NCBI GenBank assembly: GCA_030141605.1
Contig: JAQGDQ010000005.1
Coordinates: 310,001 to 374,000, forward strand
Direction: 5' to 3'
Source of the DNA: Tubiluchus corallicola
Lineage: Eukaryota; Priapulida; Priapulimorpha; Priapulimorphida; Tubiluchidae
DNA: 64,000 nucleotides
The stretch's first letter is position 1. Every line of letters begins with the position of its first letter. The notes beneath the pieces were generated by a model, which had not been told where the DNA came from, did no database searches, and saw nothing but the letters and a program-made list of their open reading frames with translations. Positions 12,501-24,015 of the stretch are shown one piece after another. The position numbers and the translations under genes are program-made.

Positions 12501-15500
12501 CATTTACAGCTTTTGTAGAATCAAACCTAAATGCTTTAATGCACGAAAGACCGAATATTTTGGCATTTGCAGCAACTTTTTCTACTTTTGATGATGATTT
12601 GTCCAAAGCAATTACAGTTCCGCTGTCCTTCATCAAACATGCAATATGTGTTGTTTTCCCTCCTATAAATAAAAAGTATTTCAAATAAGTTAAACTAATA
12701 CTTCAATTTGTTCAATGACATATACAAATTTTACACAATACTTACAGTTTTATGTTACATATGTATTCCTTACATTTTTCTTTAAATTAATATCAAAGAA
12801 TTTGCTTGTAAAAGTGGGGACAAAAATGGAGGTAATCATTATTCTCGTAATAACAGTACAGATCTGCAGATTACACCAATGGCTATTGAAAATAACTGGC
12901 ATTGCATATCAACAAACTGGCCTTCAATCTAGTACCAACACTGTAAATTTGTAATGACAAATTTACCTGGTGCAGCACACATGTCCAGCACACATTCACC
13001 TGGCTGAGGTTGTAAGACATGGCTGCAAACAATAGAAGGCAAATTCTGAAGAAATATTGCATCAGTGAGTATGCCACTGAAAGATGGCATTTCATATAGC
13101 GGTCGAATCATCGTTACAGCAACACCACTGTAAGACAGAATAAACATTGATTAATGATTTATTTGTGAAAACAGAAACGCTAATCAACACTTTTTGTAAT
13201 AACTGCTCAAGAACAATCACTTAAAGTACAAGAAAACACTCTTCACAAATAAACATTAAAAATTTCGTCTTGAAATTTTGTATCACTTACTAGCACTCTT
13301 ATCGCATACAGAGCTTGCGTTACCTGTAATGCTGTATACAATTTGTAAATTTAAACTGCCACAATGGCTATTCAATGCACCATTTTAACAGTAAGTCAAT
13401 TGAAACCAATTTAGAAAACATTGCATAAAGTTTAAAAAAAATAATCAGAGCATTTATGGTACATTCTTCGCTAAACTAAGCAAAAATTTAAATTACTCTT
13501 CAATGGCAGTAAGACCAAGAATACGCTTTTGATGGTTCAGTAGTATAAACTAGAATGGGGATGTAGTGCCGTTTTACCAAGTGGCATGAATATTTTAAAT
13601 CATTAAGAATTTTCTGCTAATAAGTCTTATAAACAGGTAAGCGTAATATTATATAATATAACTTTGTATAGAAAGTTCTTCGGGATATACTTTAAGTCCC
13701 TTTCTTCCCCGTTAATTAAGGTTACTTACCAAACTTTAGAGTTCACAGAAAACAATTCTTGTCTACTCATGCGAGCAATCCCATTACCGACAAAGTACTT
13801 TTTACCCTCAAAGGTTTTTGTCCACCCCTTTCTGCATGTTTTTGCTACATCAGCGTATACTGCAACCAACTCATCAGCCTGCAATGCTAAATATGTTGTT
13901 TCAAAAAAGTGTGCAACTAAATAATGCTTAACTAAAAATCTAACATCTCGGTGAGTTTACACTTAATATGAATAATCGAATATTATAACACGCTGGCATG
14001 GCCTACATTATACAGCTAGTATAAGTCTGTCTTGCTGCAGTTCATTAAGATAGTTTAGTCATGGCCAAACAGAATTCCCAGTTAAGCTTGTAAGTGTATT
14101 CATTTTTGATAAGTTTAATTAATATGATACGACAATAAAAACCTAGTGCAATAATACACACATAACTGCATAATAAGTTGAGGTGCACTGTTACTGAAAA
14201 AATGATGAGATGTTATGAAAGAATTACTTCATATTAATAAAATTAGTAAAATATCAAAATCCTTACATAAAGGTGCAGATACCACACCAGGAGCATAAAT
14301 TTCGGCTCCACGGAGAGCAGCAATCCCACATGCAGCATCAACAATGAGTTCCTTTGATTCGGGAACCAATCCTTCACAACTACTTATACATGGCACTATG
14401 AGCACATCTGCAAGCAACGGATGATCTTCTATAGTTGGAACTTTCCAGTTCATGTCTCTAAATTGCTAGACAACCAAATAAGAGAACATGTGTGTATCAA
14501 AGAGCTTTTTTATTTTAATCCAAACGGTCTAATTATATACATTTAATGTTATGTTCTCCGTCTAAACTATGGTAGCTATACCCCCTGATCAGGGCCAAAT
14601 TAAAAGAAAGGCAATAGTACAACGATACAAAAGTGTATTTTTCATCACATGATGGGTGTCTCATTTGAGAACATGAAGATATTAAGCAATAAATACATAA
14701 ATCATATTACTGACGGTTCTTATGAGCCATAGTTTATACAGAAGTGGCCTGCGTGTAGTAAAATCCACCTTGGTGTGAAGCTAAAGGGATTTACTCAGCG
14801 ACTAGATTTGTAAACCAAAGAGACCTATTAAGTAGCATTTTCCATGTTATTACAGTGAGTGTTTATTCATTAAGCCAATACTCTTATCATTCAGTAAACT
14901 GCTTGTGCAAAGTTTTTAAGTAAAATGCAATAATTTATTAGCATTTGTATAATTAAAGCAACTCACATAAAGTATGTATCGTTTATCTATGAAGCTATTA
15001 CCTTTTATAATTATGTGATAAGCTGTTTGCCAAGTTTAAAAAAAGGAATACATGTAACTTTAATATCAGCAATGATTCTGCATGCACTTATTTGAGTTAC
15101 GGACATTCTCCTGTGCAATAATTTGTCAGCAAGAATCAGCATGTTAGTTTATTAACTAGTTAATTAATTAAATTAGTTATGTTATTATGTAAATTATGTT
15201 ATGTTATATAACAGATATGTTAGTTAATTAAATATCTCATCTTGTGCTTGAATGTCATTTCTTTCATTGCAGCAAGTAAATAAGATCGCTAAAAGACAAA
15301 GAATTAAAGGGAAAAAATGCAAAGGTGTAAAAATACTTAGAAACAATCATGCAGTCTTACATCACAATTCTCAAGCAAAGTTAATAAACGACAGATTTTA
15401 CTAAATTGAAGCATTATACAGTTCCTTTCACCACAATAAATGACTGGATTTAATAAGCAAATTCTGCTGTAGTTTTAAATCAATTGTACAACTTACTGAA

Positions 15501-15650
15501 ACAAATGCTTTAAATACTTATACTTACTGCTTTTATGATCCCCTGTAACTTAATCTTTACATCTCCTTTTTCATAAAGGTGCGTATTGACGCGAAGAAGG
15601 GTGTACTGAGGTGGAACTGAGTGTCTTTCAACCATAGTGACACAAGACAT
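9508..15650 (-). CDS. NSUN6: NSUN6-type tRNA (cytosine-5) methyltransferase (8 exons, 428 aa)
   Basis: SAM-dependent enzyme of the NOL1/NOP2/Sun family; human NSUN6 makes m5C72 in the acceptor stem of tRNA-Cys and tRNA-Thr and modifies some mRNAs. Exons from the start: 15650-15528, 14465-14267, 13886-13730, 13127-12967, 12662-12477, 11861-11704, 10687-10562, 9684-9508; phases join with no stop. YTLLRVNTH (~20-28) is the conserved N-terminal block. A PUA-like domain spans ~78-158 (ACGIAALRGAEIYAPGVVSA). SAM loop DMCAAPGGKTTH is at 208-219. Motif IV DAPCSG carries C297; motif VI YSTCTTTLSENE carries C344, the expected catalytic pair. It ends with the family-typical DTIGFFIAKFQKK region. The start is the first ATG after an in-frame TGA in the same exon; an acceptor at 15663-15662 implies a 5' UTR intron. 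It is about 40 residues shorter than the human protein, at the N-terminus. Confidence 0.94.
11962..11984 (+). repeat. (TC)n microsatellite
   Basis: About eleven TC units in NSUN6 intron 5, followed by a shorter CT-rich stretch to about 11998. Confidence 0.9.
13520..13760 (-). repeat. Dispersed ~0.7-kb repeat, partial inverted copy 3
   Basis: Plus-strand text AATAAGTCTTATAAACAGGT followed by AATATAACTTTGTATAGAAAG matches the reverse complement of copies 1 and 2 (ACATAAGTCTTTCAGGCAGG ... ATAACTTTGCATGGAAG). The match runs on through a TTTAAG-CCC-TTTC-TTCCCC block to about 13730. It abuts the donor splice site of NSUN6 exon 3 at 13729. Confidence 0.6.
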
Positions 15651-18600
15651 TCAGTGCACAACTGAAATTAAGTAATTTTGTTTATTTAAACTGCAAGTTG
15701 AAAGTGAATTATCACTTCTAAAATGTGTGATAAATAAACTTATTAAATACTAATGCAAGCAGAAAACAAGAAAAAATTGCTAAACTAGCATACCGTTTAA
15801 TGAGAGCTGTACAATACTGTTTACAAAATAGAAATTTTTTTAACACAAGGAACTCATTGTCCTCAAGGAACATTAAGGCAATTAAAAGACCCAAAAAGTG
15901 AAGAGACTAAGTTGTAATGTTTAAAAGGAAAGAAAAAATACTTGGTATAATGTATCAAACTACCAAAACCCAAAGATGTAATTCTAATAATCCAAGTACT
16001 TGAGGTTATGAAAAATCAGAAAGTTAAACAATAGTAAGTTTGGTTCAATGCAATTACTTTTTAGCAGTATGATGGGATTTATTTAAAGGGAGCGGGAGTG
16101 ACAATAAAGACCAGGCAAATTAACCAATGTTTGTTTCGACATTGTACCCTTTTTGCGCAGTAAAGAACAATTCTGTTAAGTACCAAGACTCTCAAGACAT
16201 GAATTGTGTCAAAGCGGATACAAAAACAATGCCTATTCAACAAAACTTCTTCCTCAATTAAAAAATCGGACATGGCCTTAATCCTACTCAAATGAATAAA
16301 TAGTAATCCTCATTTAAAAAATGAAAGTCAAAAAAGGTGAATAAACATTTGGTCTCTTTATGACATACAGGTTTACCTGAAACAAATACATCATTACCAT
16401 CTGAGAATTTGTATGCTTCCGGGGAATCCTTTGAGTTTGACCTGGCAGTGGCTAGCTGGGGTTCATTTGTGGAAAACTCCTGTTTATATGGCGAACTGGC
16501 GATGAAGTATTGGCTTGCATGGTGAATTGGCGATGCACTATGGACTTGTCGGAACTTGCATGGTGAGTGGTGGCACACTTATCACTAGGAGTCTGACATT
16601 TCAGTTATTGGTTACAATACCAAATTAGTAATTACAGACCACTTTCCTTCCAATTGCAATAGGATGACTTTTACTTGAATACTTTAGTATTAATATAATA
16701 ATTTCCTCTCATTTGTAACAGGACGGTTTCTTCGGTACTGTAATACTAGGATAATAATTTTCCATCACAAACTGTATTGGCTCAATACACGTTTGGACAT
16801 TATGCATAATAATTGATACTGTGACAGCTTTACACAACCACTAAACCAAATCAGTACACAAATTAGGCTTGAAACACTTGCAAGCTTGGACACTGAAAAT
16901 TTGTGTGCTTGCACATGAACCTAGAATCAGGCGGCATGTTATGTATACAAAAAAAGGCAGTAGATTATCTTTATTTGAAGCTGACATTTTTAAACCTTTA
17001 ACCTTGACTTTTGATCGAAAAAACGGACCTCCCAGTCTTGTCTGGGCCTAACCCTCTGTTTGGCGAAATAGTTTCATTAAGATCTGATACACATTTCGAA
17101 ATTGTGACTGTGTCTTTGACAGATGTGACTAAGCACCCTATCCCATGCACCGACTACAATTTATGAAAGCCATTAGCAGTGTCTCCTCATTTAACAAACT
17201 TTGCTAGTTTAGTGAGTTTTGTAAATACTAATCAATTTTTAAACAGCTAGGTAGTGCATTTCAGATTAATTATTATGAATTTCGACTTCAAACATTTCTC
17301 TCTGTTTTGCGCTTAATAGTTGAAACTAAAGGCACTATGCCAAAATACCACCTCAGAACTTCTCTTATTAGCATTAAAAATGTTGTAGTATTCATAACTG
17401 AAATGTGGGATTTATTCGAATGTCTGGTAATGATGGATTTTATTTTGTTGTATTTGGTTACTTTATTATAAATAAGAAATAATCAACGGATCAGCTTACA
17501 AGTGTAAGCATAAATTTAAGCAATGAACCAACATTATATCGAATAAGACAGGTTTTTTTTAATTCAACCACGACCAACGAAACTACATGGAATGGATAAA
17601 ACAAAGGCTATAATTGAAATGTTAAAATCAAATGCATGTAGCTAACATGTATGGATAGTAAATCTGCTCCACAAAACTAGAGATTAAAAAGATACGAGAA
17701 CTATTCAATTCGTGGAAGTAATATTTACAGGGTGACTACAAATTTATAATGGCAATAATGAATTACTAACACAGACTGTACAACATCAATTTGTCAACCA
17801 AATAAAGGCTGTCACATTACTAATACAGGATTAATTTTCAATTTCCCGTTAGCACTGATTAACTTCCTACATAAAATTAATATGAGGCAGATGGCAGATG
17901 CATTTAACTAAACATGGAAAATAATTAAACATTGAAAATACATCTGGATAGTTGACAATAGATGTGAAAAAGTGTGATATTTTTTAATAAAATCTGTCTA
18001 TCAATTAGAATTAGTTTACAAGAAATAGAGATTGACTGCATGAGTTCCTATAAATAAATTAAAGATCACATGGCTGACAACTGCTCGCCTCAATTCAGGC
18101 CATTTAGGAATATAAGGAAGACCTGATCAGATATTCTGGAAAAGCAAAAACAAGCGGTGATACACTTCATGATAGCATAAAAACTGGTTTCATGGGCACA
18201 TATTGCAAGAGGGAAGGAAACCCACTGGGTGCTCTATTACATAGCTACTGGAATCCTGTACAGTGGCATTTTTTCTAGCAAATGAAAAATTTACAGTTTG
18301 AATAGGAATCTAACTGGCATCATTGGCCTACATCGACCACAAACTATAGCATTCTGCAGACTGTGTCAAAGGCTTAAAGCAACCCACTTAACCACGGAGA
18401 AAACTTGGAAAACTTGAGACTCTTATAAAATATATACACATGAAACTTGAAAAATGTTCAAACTACCTTTGCTACATTGCAAATGCAAAGGATCCACTTC
18501 TCAATTTTGTTCCAACAAGATTTGCTCACAAACTGCAAAAACAAATAATTTTCACTGTAACAAATGTAGATCCACTCAGTGAATTGATGGAAACTCCAAA

Positions 18601-18768
18601 GAGAGATAATTTGGAAAAATGATGAAATAAATCAATAAGCACTCATTTCACTATATGAAGACAAACCACACTACAATTATTCTATTATGCTCTACTACCC
18701 TTGGAGAGGTTTACTTTTAGCATTCTCACTAAGTCACCTGTTCATCACAGTGTGATGCATTGTTTCCT
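15651..18768. other. NSUN6 5' leader region and hnRNP K 3' UTR; no confident gene
   Basis: Both flanking genes are on the minus strand. The part near 15651 should hold the NSUN6 5' UTR exon and promoter, the part near 18768 the hnRNP K 3' UTR. A minus-strand open stretch at 16578-16374 (contains ATARSNSKDSPEAYKFSDG) ends at a possible donor CAG|GTAAAC. It could be an untranslated or separate exon, but I recognise no family. Minus-strand AATAAA occurs at about 17470-17410, a possible hnRNP K poly(A) region. Confidence 0.35.
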
Positions 18769-19992
18769 CTACATCTGCTCTTTCACACTCAACTGAAGCA
18801 AGTATTGTGCATTTTGGATATTATCAGGTGTTCCAGTAATTGTGATGATTCTATCTGAAGAGCCAGGAAGTGCTTCGGCGATTTCGATGTTCGCATTGGA
18901 CTGCTGGCGTATCTGTCGTATGCGCTGCCCGGCCTTGCCTATTATTGCGCCGGCATATTCTTTCGGAATGGTGACTTGCGTCCTGGTTTCGGGACCTCCA
19001 CCGCCTCCCATTCCCCCTCCTCTGTTGTTATACATCTGGTCTTGATATCTACCCATCTGGTTGGACTGCATGTCATCTCCCATTCCCCCATATCTGTCTC
19101 TGCCGCCTCCCATACCTCTTCCACCAAATCCACCTCCACCACCCACTCCACCCCCTCTACCAAATCCTCCACCACCATCTGATCTTTGTCCATAACCGCC
19201 TCCACCCCTACCACCTCCACGTCCTCCACCTCTACCACCTCCACGCCCTCCAAATCCACCACCACCACCACCACCACCTCGGCCTCCAAATCCACCACCT
19301 CTTCCACGCATACCTCCTCCACCTCGGCCACCTCGACCACCTCCTCCACCTCTGGGCAAACGACTACGGGGAAGACCTTCTTCTGAAGTGTAACCACCAT
19401 ATTCGTTAACAAAATATTCATCGAAATCATCAGGATTGTACGGCTGACTTGGTCCCTTCGGAGGTGCATTGTGCAAAATATCAGCTATTAGTTTAATACA
19501 ATCGACCACAACCTGTGGAGTACCCATTATTTGCGTGCATCGCTCGGTAGAATTAGGGCAGCACTGGCTATACACCTTGATGTTCGCGCCGGTTTGCTCT
19601 CGCAGCTCTTTTATTTTATAACCAGCGCGTCCAATAATCCCTCCCGCTTGACTCTGGTGGACAAGCATGCGAATATCGCACTTGAAATCCATGTCAGTAT
19701 AATGCTGATAGTCTTCCAGTACAGGTATAATTTCCAGGAGTACATCGCAAGCTGTATCAAGACCAGCACTAATAGTAAGAACACGCTCAGGGCCTTGACT
19801 ATCAGGTACAGTAATACCAGCCTTGTAATCAGTTCTCAGGCGTTTAATATTTGCCCCACCCTTTCCTATAATCGCTCCAGCATTTTTGCTCTGCAGTAGT
19901 ATTCGGAGATCAATATGCGGTGAATCTCCACGAGACCGCTTGTTGTATTGACCATTTTGGCCATCTTCAGCTGGACGTTTTCCTTCAGACAT
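18769..19992 (-). CDS. HNRNPK: Heterogeneous nuclear ribonucleoprotein K, coding sequence in one exon (407 aa)
   Basis: Poly(C)-binding nuclear RNA/DNA-binding protein acting in transcription, splicing and mRNA stability. KH1 ~28-92 has GxxG loop GKGG (43-46). KH2 ~107-172 has GRAG (121-124), with CCPNSTER as in hnRNP K/PCBP proteins. A long RGG/Gly-rich segment at ~214-333 replaces the K-interactive region. KH3 ~337-403 has GKAG (352-355) and ends QNAQYLLQLSVKEQM. The start is the ATG of MSEGKRPAEDGQ at 19992. The frame stays open upstream to 20100 but crosses an acceptor (CTTATAG, 20058-20052), so those extra residues are intron. A matching donor ACGG|GTGAGT at 20320/20319 makes a 5' UTR intron likely. 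No intron interrupts the 1.2-kb coding region, unlike the vertebrate gene. Confidence 0.95.
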   Translation of the reverse strand: MSEGKRPAEDGQNGQYNKRSRGDSPHIDLRILLQSKNAGAIIGKGGANIKRLRTDYKAGITVPDSQGPERVLTISAGLDTACDVLLEIIPVLEDYQHYTDMDFKCDIRMLVHQSQAGGIIGRAGYKIKELREQTGANIKVYSQCCPNSTERCTQIMGTPQVVVDCIKLIADILHNAPPKGPSQPYNPDDFDEYFVNEYGGYTSEEGLPRSRLPRGGGGGRGGRGGGGMRGRGGGFGGRGGGGGGGGFGGRGGGRGGGRGGGRGGGGYGQRSDGGGGFGRGGGVGGGGGFGGRGMGGGRDRYGGMGDDMQSNQMGRYQDQMYNNRGGGMGGGGGPETRTQVTIPKEYAGAIIGKAGQRIRQIRQQSNANIEIAEALPGSSDRIITITGTPDNIQNAQYLLQLSVKEQM

Positions 19993-20320
19993 TTTACTAA
20001 TAATTCTTGGACAAAGAGGCGAGAATCTTGCTGGTATGGGCTTTGAGAGGCCTATAAGATAAATGCAGATATTTTTAACATAAAGACAGTTCTGGGACAC
20101 AGTATGTTAGATAACAGTAATAGTAAAAGCAACTGAAAGGAGTCACCAGGCAGAACCTACATATACAAACTTGGGGGTGGCTACTCCTCAACAGTTCCCC
20201 CAAGACTTCCATATACAACACAACAGAGAAACCAAATGTTGAATCCTTTACATTTCATCAGCCCAATCTCAATTTTCATTCACATTTTGGGCGCCATTAA
20301 CTTAAATATAAGTACTCACC
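19993..20320 (-). other. hnRNP K 5' UTR intron and leader (inferred)
   Basis: On the minus strand, donor GTGAGT at 20319-20314 and acceptor TATAG ending at 20052 bound an intron of about 270 nt. 20051-19993 would be the leader joined to the ATG. This is inferred from splice-site motifs only. Confidence 0.45.
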
Positions 20321-21384
20321 CGTAATTTGGATGAATAAAATTTAAAGTAAAAAAATGCACTACATGACATTAATCACAATTAAGTTGAGGGCATGAATAT
20401 CAGCACCAGGGATGAACTGAATGTCAATTAACATTTAAATAAAGCAATAACTGCAACACACAGATCAATGAAATCTACATATTTTATACATATTGTTCCA
20501 CATCTTAATATTAAATACAGCATAAATCTTTCAAGACAAGAAAGGGATTTGTAAGTACAGGAAATATAAACATAAAGAGTTATGCAACTTATACTGCTCA
20601 GTAATAATCTTATGCGTATACAATACCTGTGTTAAGAGCAGTGTTTGTAATTTCTCAGTCCTAATAAAATCACGAGATTAAAATCAAGATCAAGAGCAAG
20701 ACTGTTCTATCGAGACCCCGCCAAGGTCAAGACACATTGCGAAATGTAACTCTCCACTCTACAATTGCCCTGCTCACAGAAAAGCAGCAGTAAACACAAG
20801 TTTGATTTATTGAGCTATTGATTTACGGAGTCCACCAGGGCACTGCCCAGGTGGGCTTCGTGTTCAAATTGAATGTATATGAAGTATATACTGTTAAAAA
20901 GTTGAGTGCATATAGAACAGGTACTAAGACTGACTAATCACTGTGTATAGAGCAATCAAAATTCTTGCAAGGCGTTTAACAATCGAACTGAGCCGCATCA
21001 CACATTTTTCGCATGTACCTGTTTTTATTAATTCTCATTATGCACAGAAGCATGTTTGAATTTTGCAACTAGACAGGTAGCCCAAAAAGTTGCTTCAACA
21101 GTTTCAAGTGTGGAAAATCAAGAAGTCCAGGCCTAAAGTTTAGTGACGACACAGATAAATCAAAAGTGAAAGGCCTACTCGCCTAGATAGTTTTGTCACA
21201 AGGTAGTACGGTAAGTTCTAAGTTACAAAGAATAAAAAAACGAAAATGGGAAATGGGCGGCAGTAATCAGTCACCCACAAAAATCACCAATGAGTTATTG
21301 CTTAGAAGGCATTTAGAGATTTTTAGATTAAAATAACAAACTTTAATTATTGTTGACAAAAATTGCAAGAAAAAAGAGCAGCGA
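20321..21384. other. Intergenic, upstream of hnRNP K; nothing recognised
   Basis: Should contain the hnRNP K promoter on the minus strand. I see no coding exon, transposon end or clear promoter motif. Confidence 0.4.
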
Positions 21385-22455
21385 AATGAGTTGCTGTCAG
21401 TGATGTTGAATCAAGCTGGACAGATGTAATTTCAGGTATCCCACTAGGTAGTGTATTGGGTTCAGTTCTATTCATCCTGTTTGTTAATGATTTCATAGAT
21501 GAATTGTACATAACATGGAAGATGTTTGCTGATAATACCAAGTTGTTTGCAGATGTGTCTCAGGAGAAGAATGTGAAGGAACTTCATCTTGACTGGTAAA
21601 GTTTGGAAAGTTGGACAAATCAGTGGCAATTAACCTTCAACGCTGAGAAATGCAAAGTGATGCACACTAGCAGAAACAACCCTGGTGCTGAATATAAAAT
21701 GAACCAACATGGGGTAGACGTATCATTAGCTAACAGTAGAGAAAGATCTTGGGCTAGACATAGATGTAAAGAAAGATCTTGGGCTGCATGTAGATAAGCA
21801 ACTTAAGCTTAGTAAACATGTTCAACTGCAAGCCAATAAAGGTAACAAGTTATTGGGTTTGATAAGAAAAACCTTCATGCATCACAATAAAGATATTGTA
21901 TAAGACATTAGTGAGACCCTGGTTAGAATATGGGCATGTCATGACTTACTATTGCTATGTCAAGGATTATAATTGCTTTATTGTCAAGGATTATGTAAAT
22001 ATATTTAAAGGAGAGCTACAAGAATGATTCCTGGACTGAAAGAGATGGACTATGAAGACTGCTTGGCAGCCATTAAATTACCATCTGCACATTATAGAAG
22101 AGCAAGAGGTGATATGACAGAATTCTACAAGTTTATCCAGGGCACATACAACATCCCAGTTCCCTTTAAAGTTGATGGCATAAGCAGGACTAGAGGGCAC
22201 GGCACAAAATTTAAGAAACCATACTGTAGGACATCTGTTAGGCAACATTATTTCTCATTGAGAATTGTTAATCTGTGGAATTCATTGTCAGATCATGTTG
22301 TCACTACCCCATTATTTAATATATTCAAAGTCAGGTTGGATCATCATTGGAAAAGATTTTGGTACCAGAATAAGCTTATATCCTTCCACCAAGTATGCAC
22401 AAATGTTATGGTTTTATCACTAATAAAGACATTAAACAATGCATCATTAAAGTAA
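21385..22455 (+). mobile_element. Decayed non-LTR retrotransposon (CR1/jockey-like RT, 3' part)
   Basis: Translation shows the reverse transcriptase block ISGIPLGSVLGSVLFILFVN, the equivalent of VPQGSVLGPLLF. Next comes KMFADNTKLFA, where the catalytic YADD/FADD has become FADN. Then comes SWTNQWQLTFNAEKCKVMH, followed by a duplicated and frameshifted stretch around 21740-21790. The C-terminal part at 22024-22452 (LKEMDYEDCLAAIKLPS, RRARGDMTEFYKFI, FSLRIVNLWNSL, LDHHWKRFW) is typical of the 3' end of these elements. An in-frame stop at 21598-21600, the FADN change and frameshifts mark it as dead. The 5' part is missing. Confidence 0.8.
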
Positions 22456-22659
22456 GGTAAAGTAAAACAAGACTGGCAACTTTAAAAAAATATAATCTCA
22501 GTGGAATAAAGACCGGTATTAGTCTCGCTGCAGACGATAGTTAAGAGAAATTCATTTTGATATGCATTTTAATTTAAATCCACCCATAGAGTTGCCTCAT
22601 TTATGGCCATTATATGACATCATAAATACTGTAAGAAAGTCAAGTAGTAATTAAGATAC

Positions 22660-24015
22660 TTGAAGATGCAAAAAGAAAAAAATGATAGCAGGAGTGAGGA
22701 GTGGGAAATGATTACGAAGCTATAGAGAAACAAAATACAGAACTGAAAAAGCAAATGGAAAGTCAATAGATGGAAACTGATAGGCTTAAGATGAAGTTAA
22801 ATTTGGGTAATAGTTCTGAAGAAGAAGTGAAGACTGGAAGAAGAGAAAAAAAAGGAGTCGGAAGTTAAAAATTTAAAGAGAGAGGAGGTTACGTATAAAG
22901 CAAAACTAGAACAGACTGCTACCGAAATTGCCAACAAAAAGAACAGTACTGTCCCTAAATCAGTAAACCTGTAAACGATCTAAAAGAAGTCAACTCAAAA
23001 TTAAAATTGAAGAATAGAAGTGACAGATCTAAAAAAGATGGCGCAAATCAAAAGGGAAACATGATGACTCTAAAGGACTTGGAGGGGGAATCTGACAAAG
23101 AAAGAAAGTGAAGTGAAACCACGTTTTTGCAGACAATCCCAGTGGGTAGTACAATAAAAGATGCTGGAATTTTGACAAGAACGGTGTTTGCAAATGTGGT
23201 TATCAACTGTTACTATGAATGCATAAGTAAGTGGGGAGAGGATAAGAAAGGATGTAGAAACAATAATCTTGAGAAGGACAAACGAAATCAGGTTTGCTAG
23301 AGATATGAGTCTGAAGGACACTGAAAATATGGCAAAGGGTGCAGGTTTGCACACAGTTAGAAAACTATGCCGGAACTTCGAAAAATATGAGCAGTGCACA
23401 TATGGAAACAGTTGTGGTTTCCAACACCATTATAATGAACATGAAAATTGCTTAGGAAAAATGAAAAGGAAGGTTGATGACTTCAGGGGAAAGACGGACT
23501 TTACAATAGAGAGAATAGGCATAGCACACAAATCCAATTATAAAGAAGGTCCAATTTGGTGGCTAACAAGGTGATTTCTATCTTCGCTATCTTTTTTCTA
23601 GCTTTATACTTTTTACTATATTAATTTTTCATGACCTTCCTGTTGAACTTGTTACTAATGATTATTTTATAGCATAAAAACAGAAGTAAATAAAAAAATT
23701 GAATTGAATGCTTTTGTCAGCTGACATACAGAAGTACTAGATGCATGGAGAGATGTTATCATCTCATGATTTATTAGTTGAAAAAGGCAGGTGGGTTTGT
23801 ATCCCAAGAGATCGGAGAGTGTGCCCATGTGATCAAGTAAATGTTCAAAGTGAAGAACACGTTTTTTGTCATTGCCCATAAAATTTACGGCGTGTGTTAG
23901 AATGAAATATAGCACTAATAATAAATTAGTATTTACATCTACAAGGCAACTGCTTGAAGCTGACACTAAAACATTATACCTATTCATTAGCAATTGTTTT
24001 CAGTTATTAATGGAA
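22660..24015 (+). mobile_element. Decayed LINE-like element with coiled-coil/CCCH zinc-finger ORF1 and zinc-ribbon tail
   Basis: 22700-22960 is a Lys/Glu-rich coiled-coil-like sequence broken by stops. At 23154-23210 a damaged CCCH finger reads CWNFDKNGVCKCGYQL, with two residues lost before the third Cys and the final His gone. At 23365-23430 an intact C-x8-C-x5-C-x3-H finger reads CRNFEKYEQCTYGNSCGFQH. 23700-23890 encodes LLVEKGRWVCIPRDRRVCPC and then EEHVFCHCP, the terminal zinc-binding block found at the end of many LINE polymerases. The endonuclease and RT between them are absent, so it is internally deleted or two fragments lie side by side. Confidence 0.6.

Noticed and set aside
14700-15500. 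Extra NSUN6 exon encoding the missing N-terminal block
   Set aside because: No frame in introns or upstream sequence resembles the expected segment, and the in-frame TGA before the ATG blocks it.
16288-16578. Minus-strand open frame of 96 codons between NSUN6 and hnRNP K
   Set aside because: No homology recognised, start by GTG only, stop just upstream. It ends near both acceptor-like and donor-like motifs; kept only as a remark on that region.
18942-19469. Long open frames opposite or in other frames of the hnRNP K exon (175 aa on the same strand; Thr/Ser-rich ones on the plus strand)
   Set aside because: They are products of the GGN-repeat tract; the KH-domain frame explains the region fully and the others match no family.
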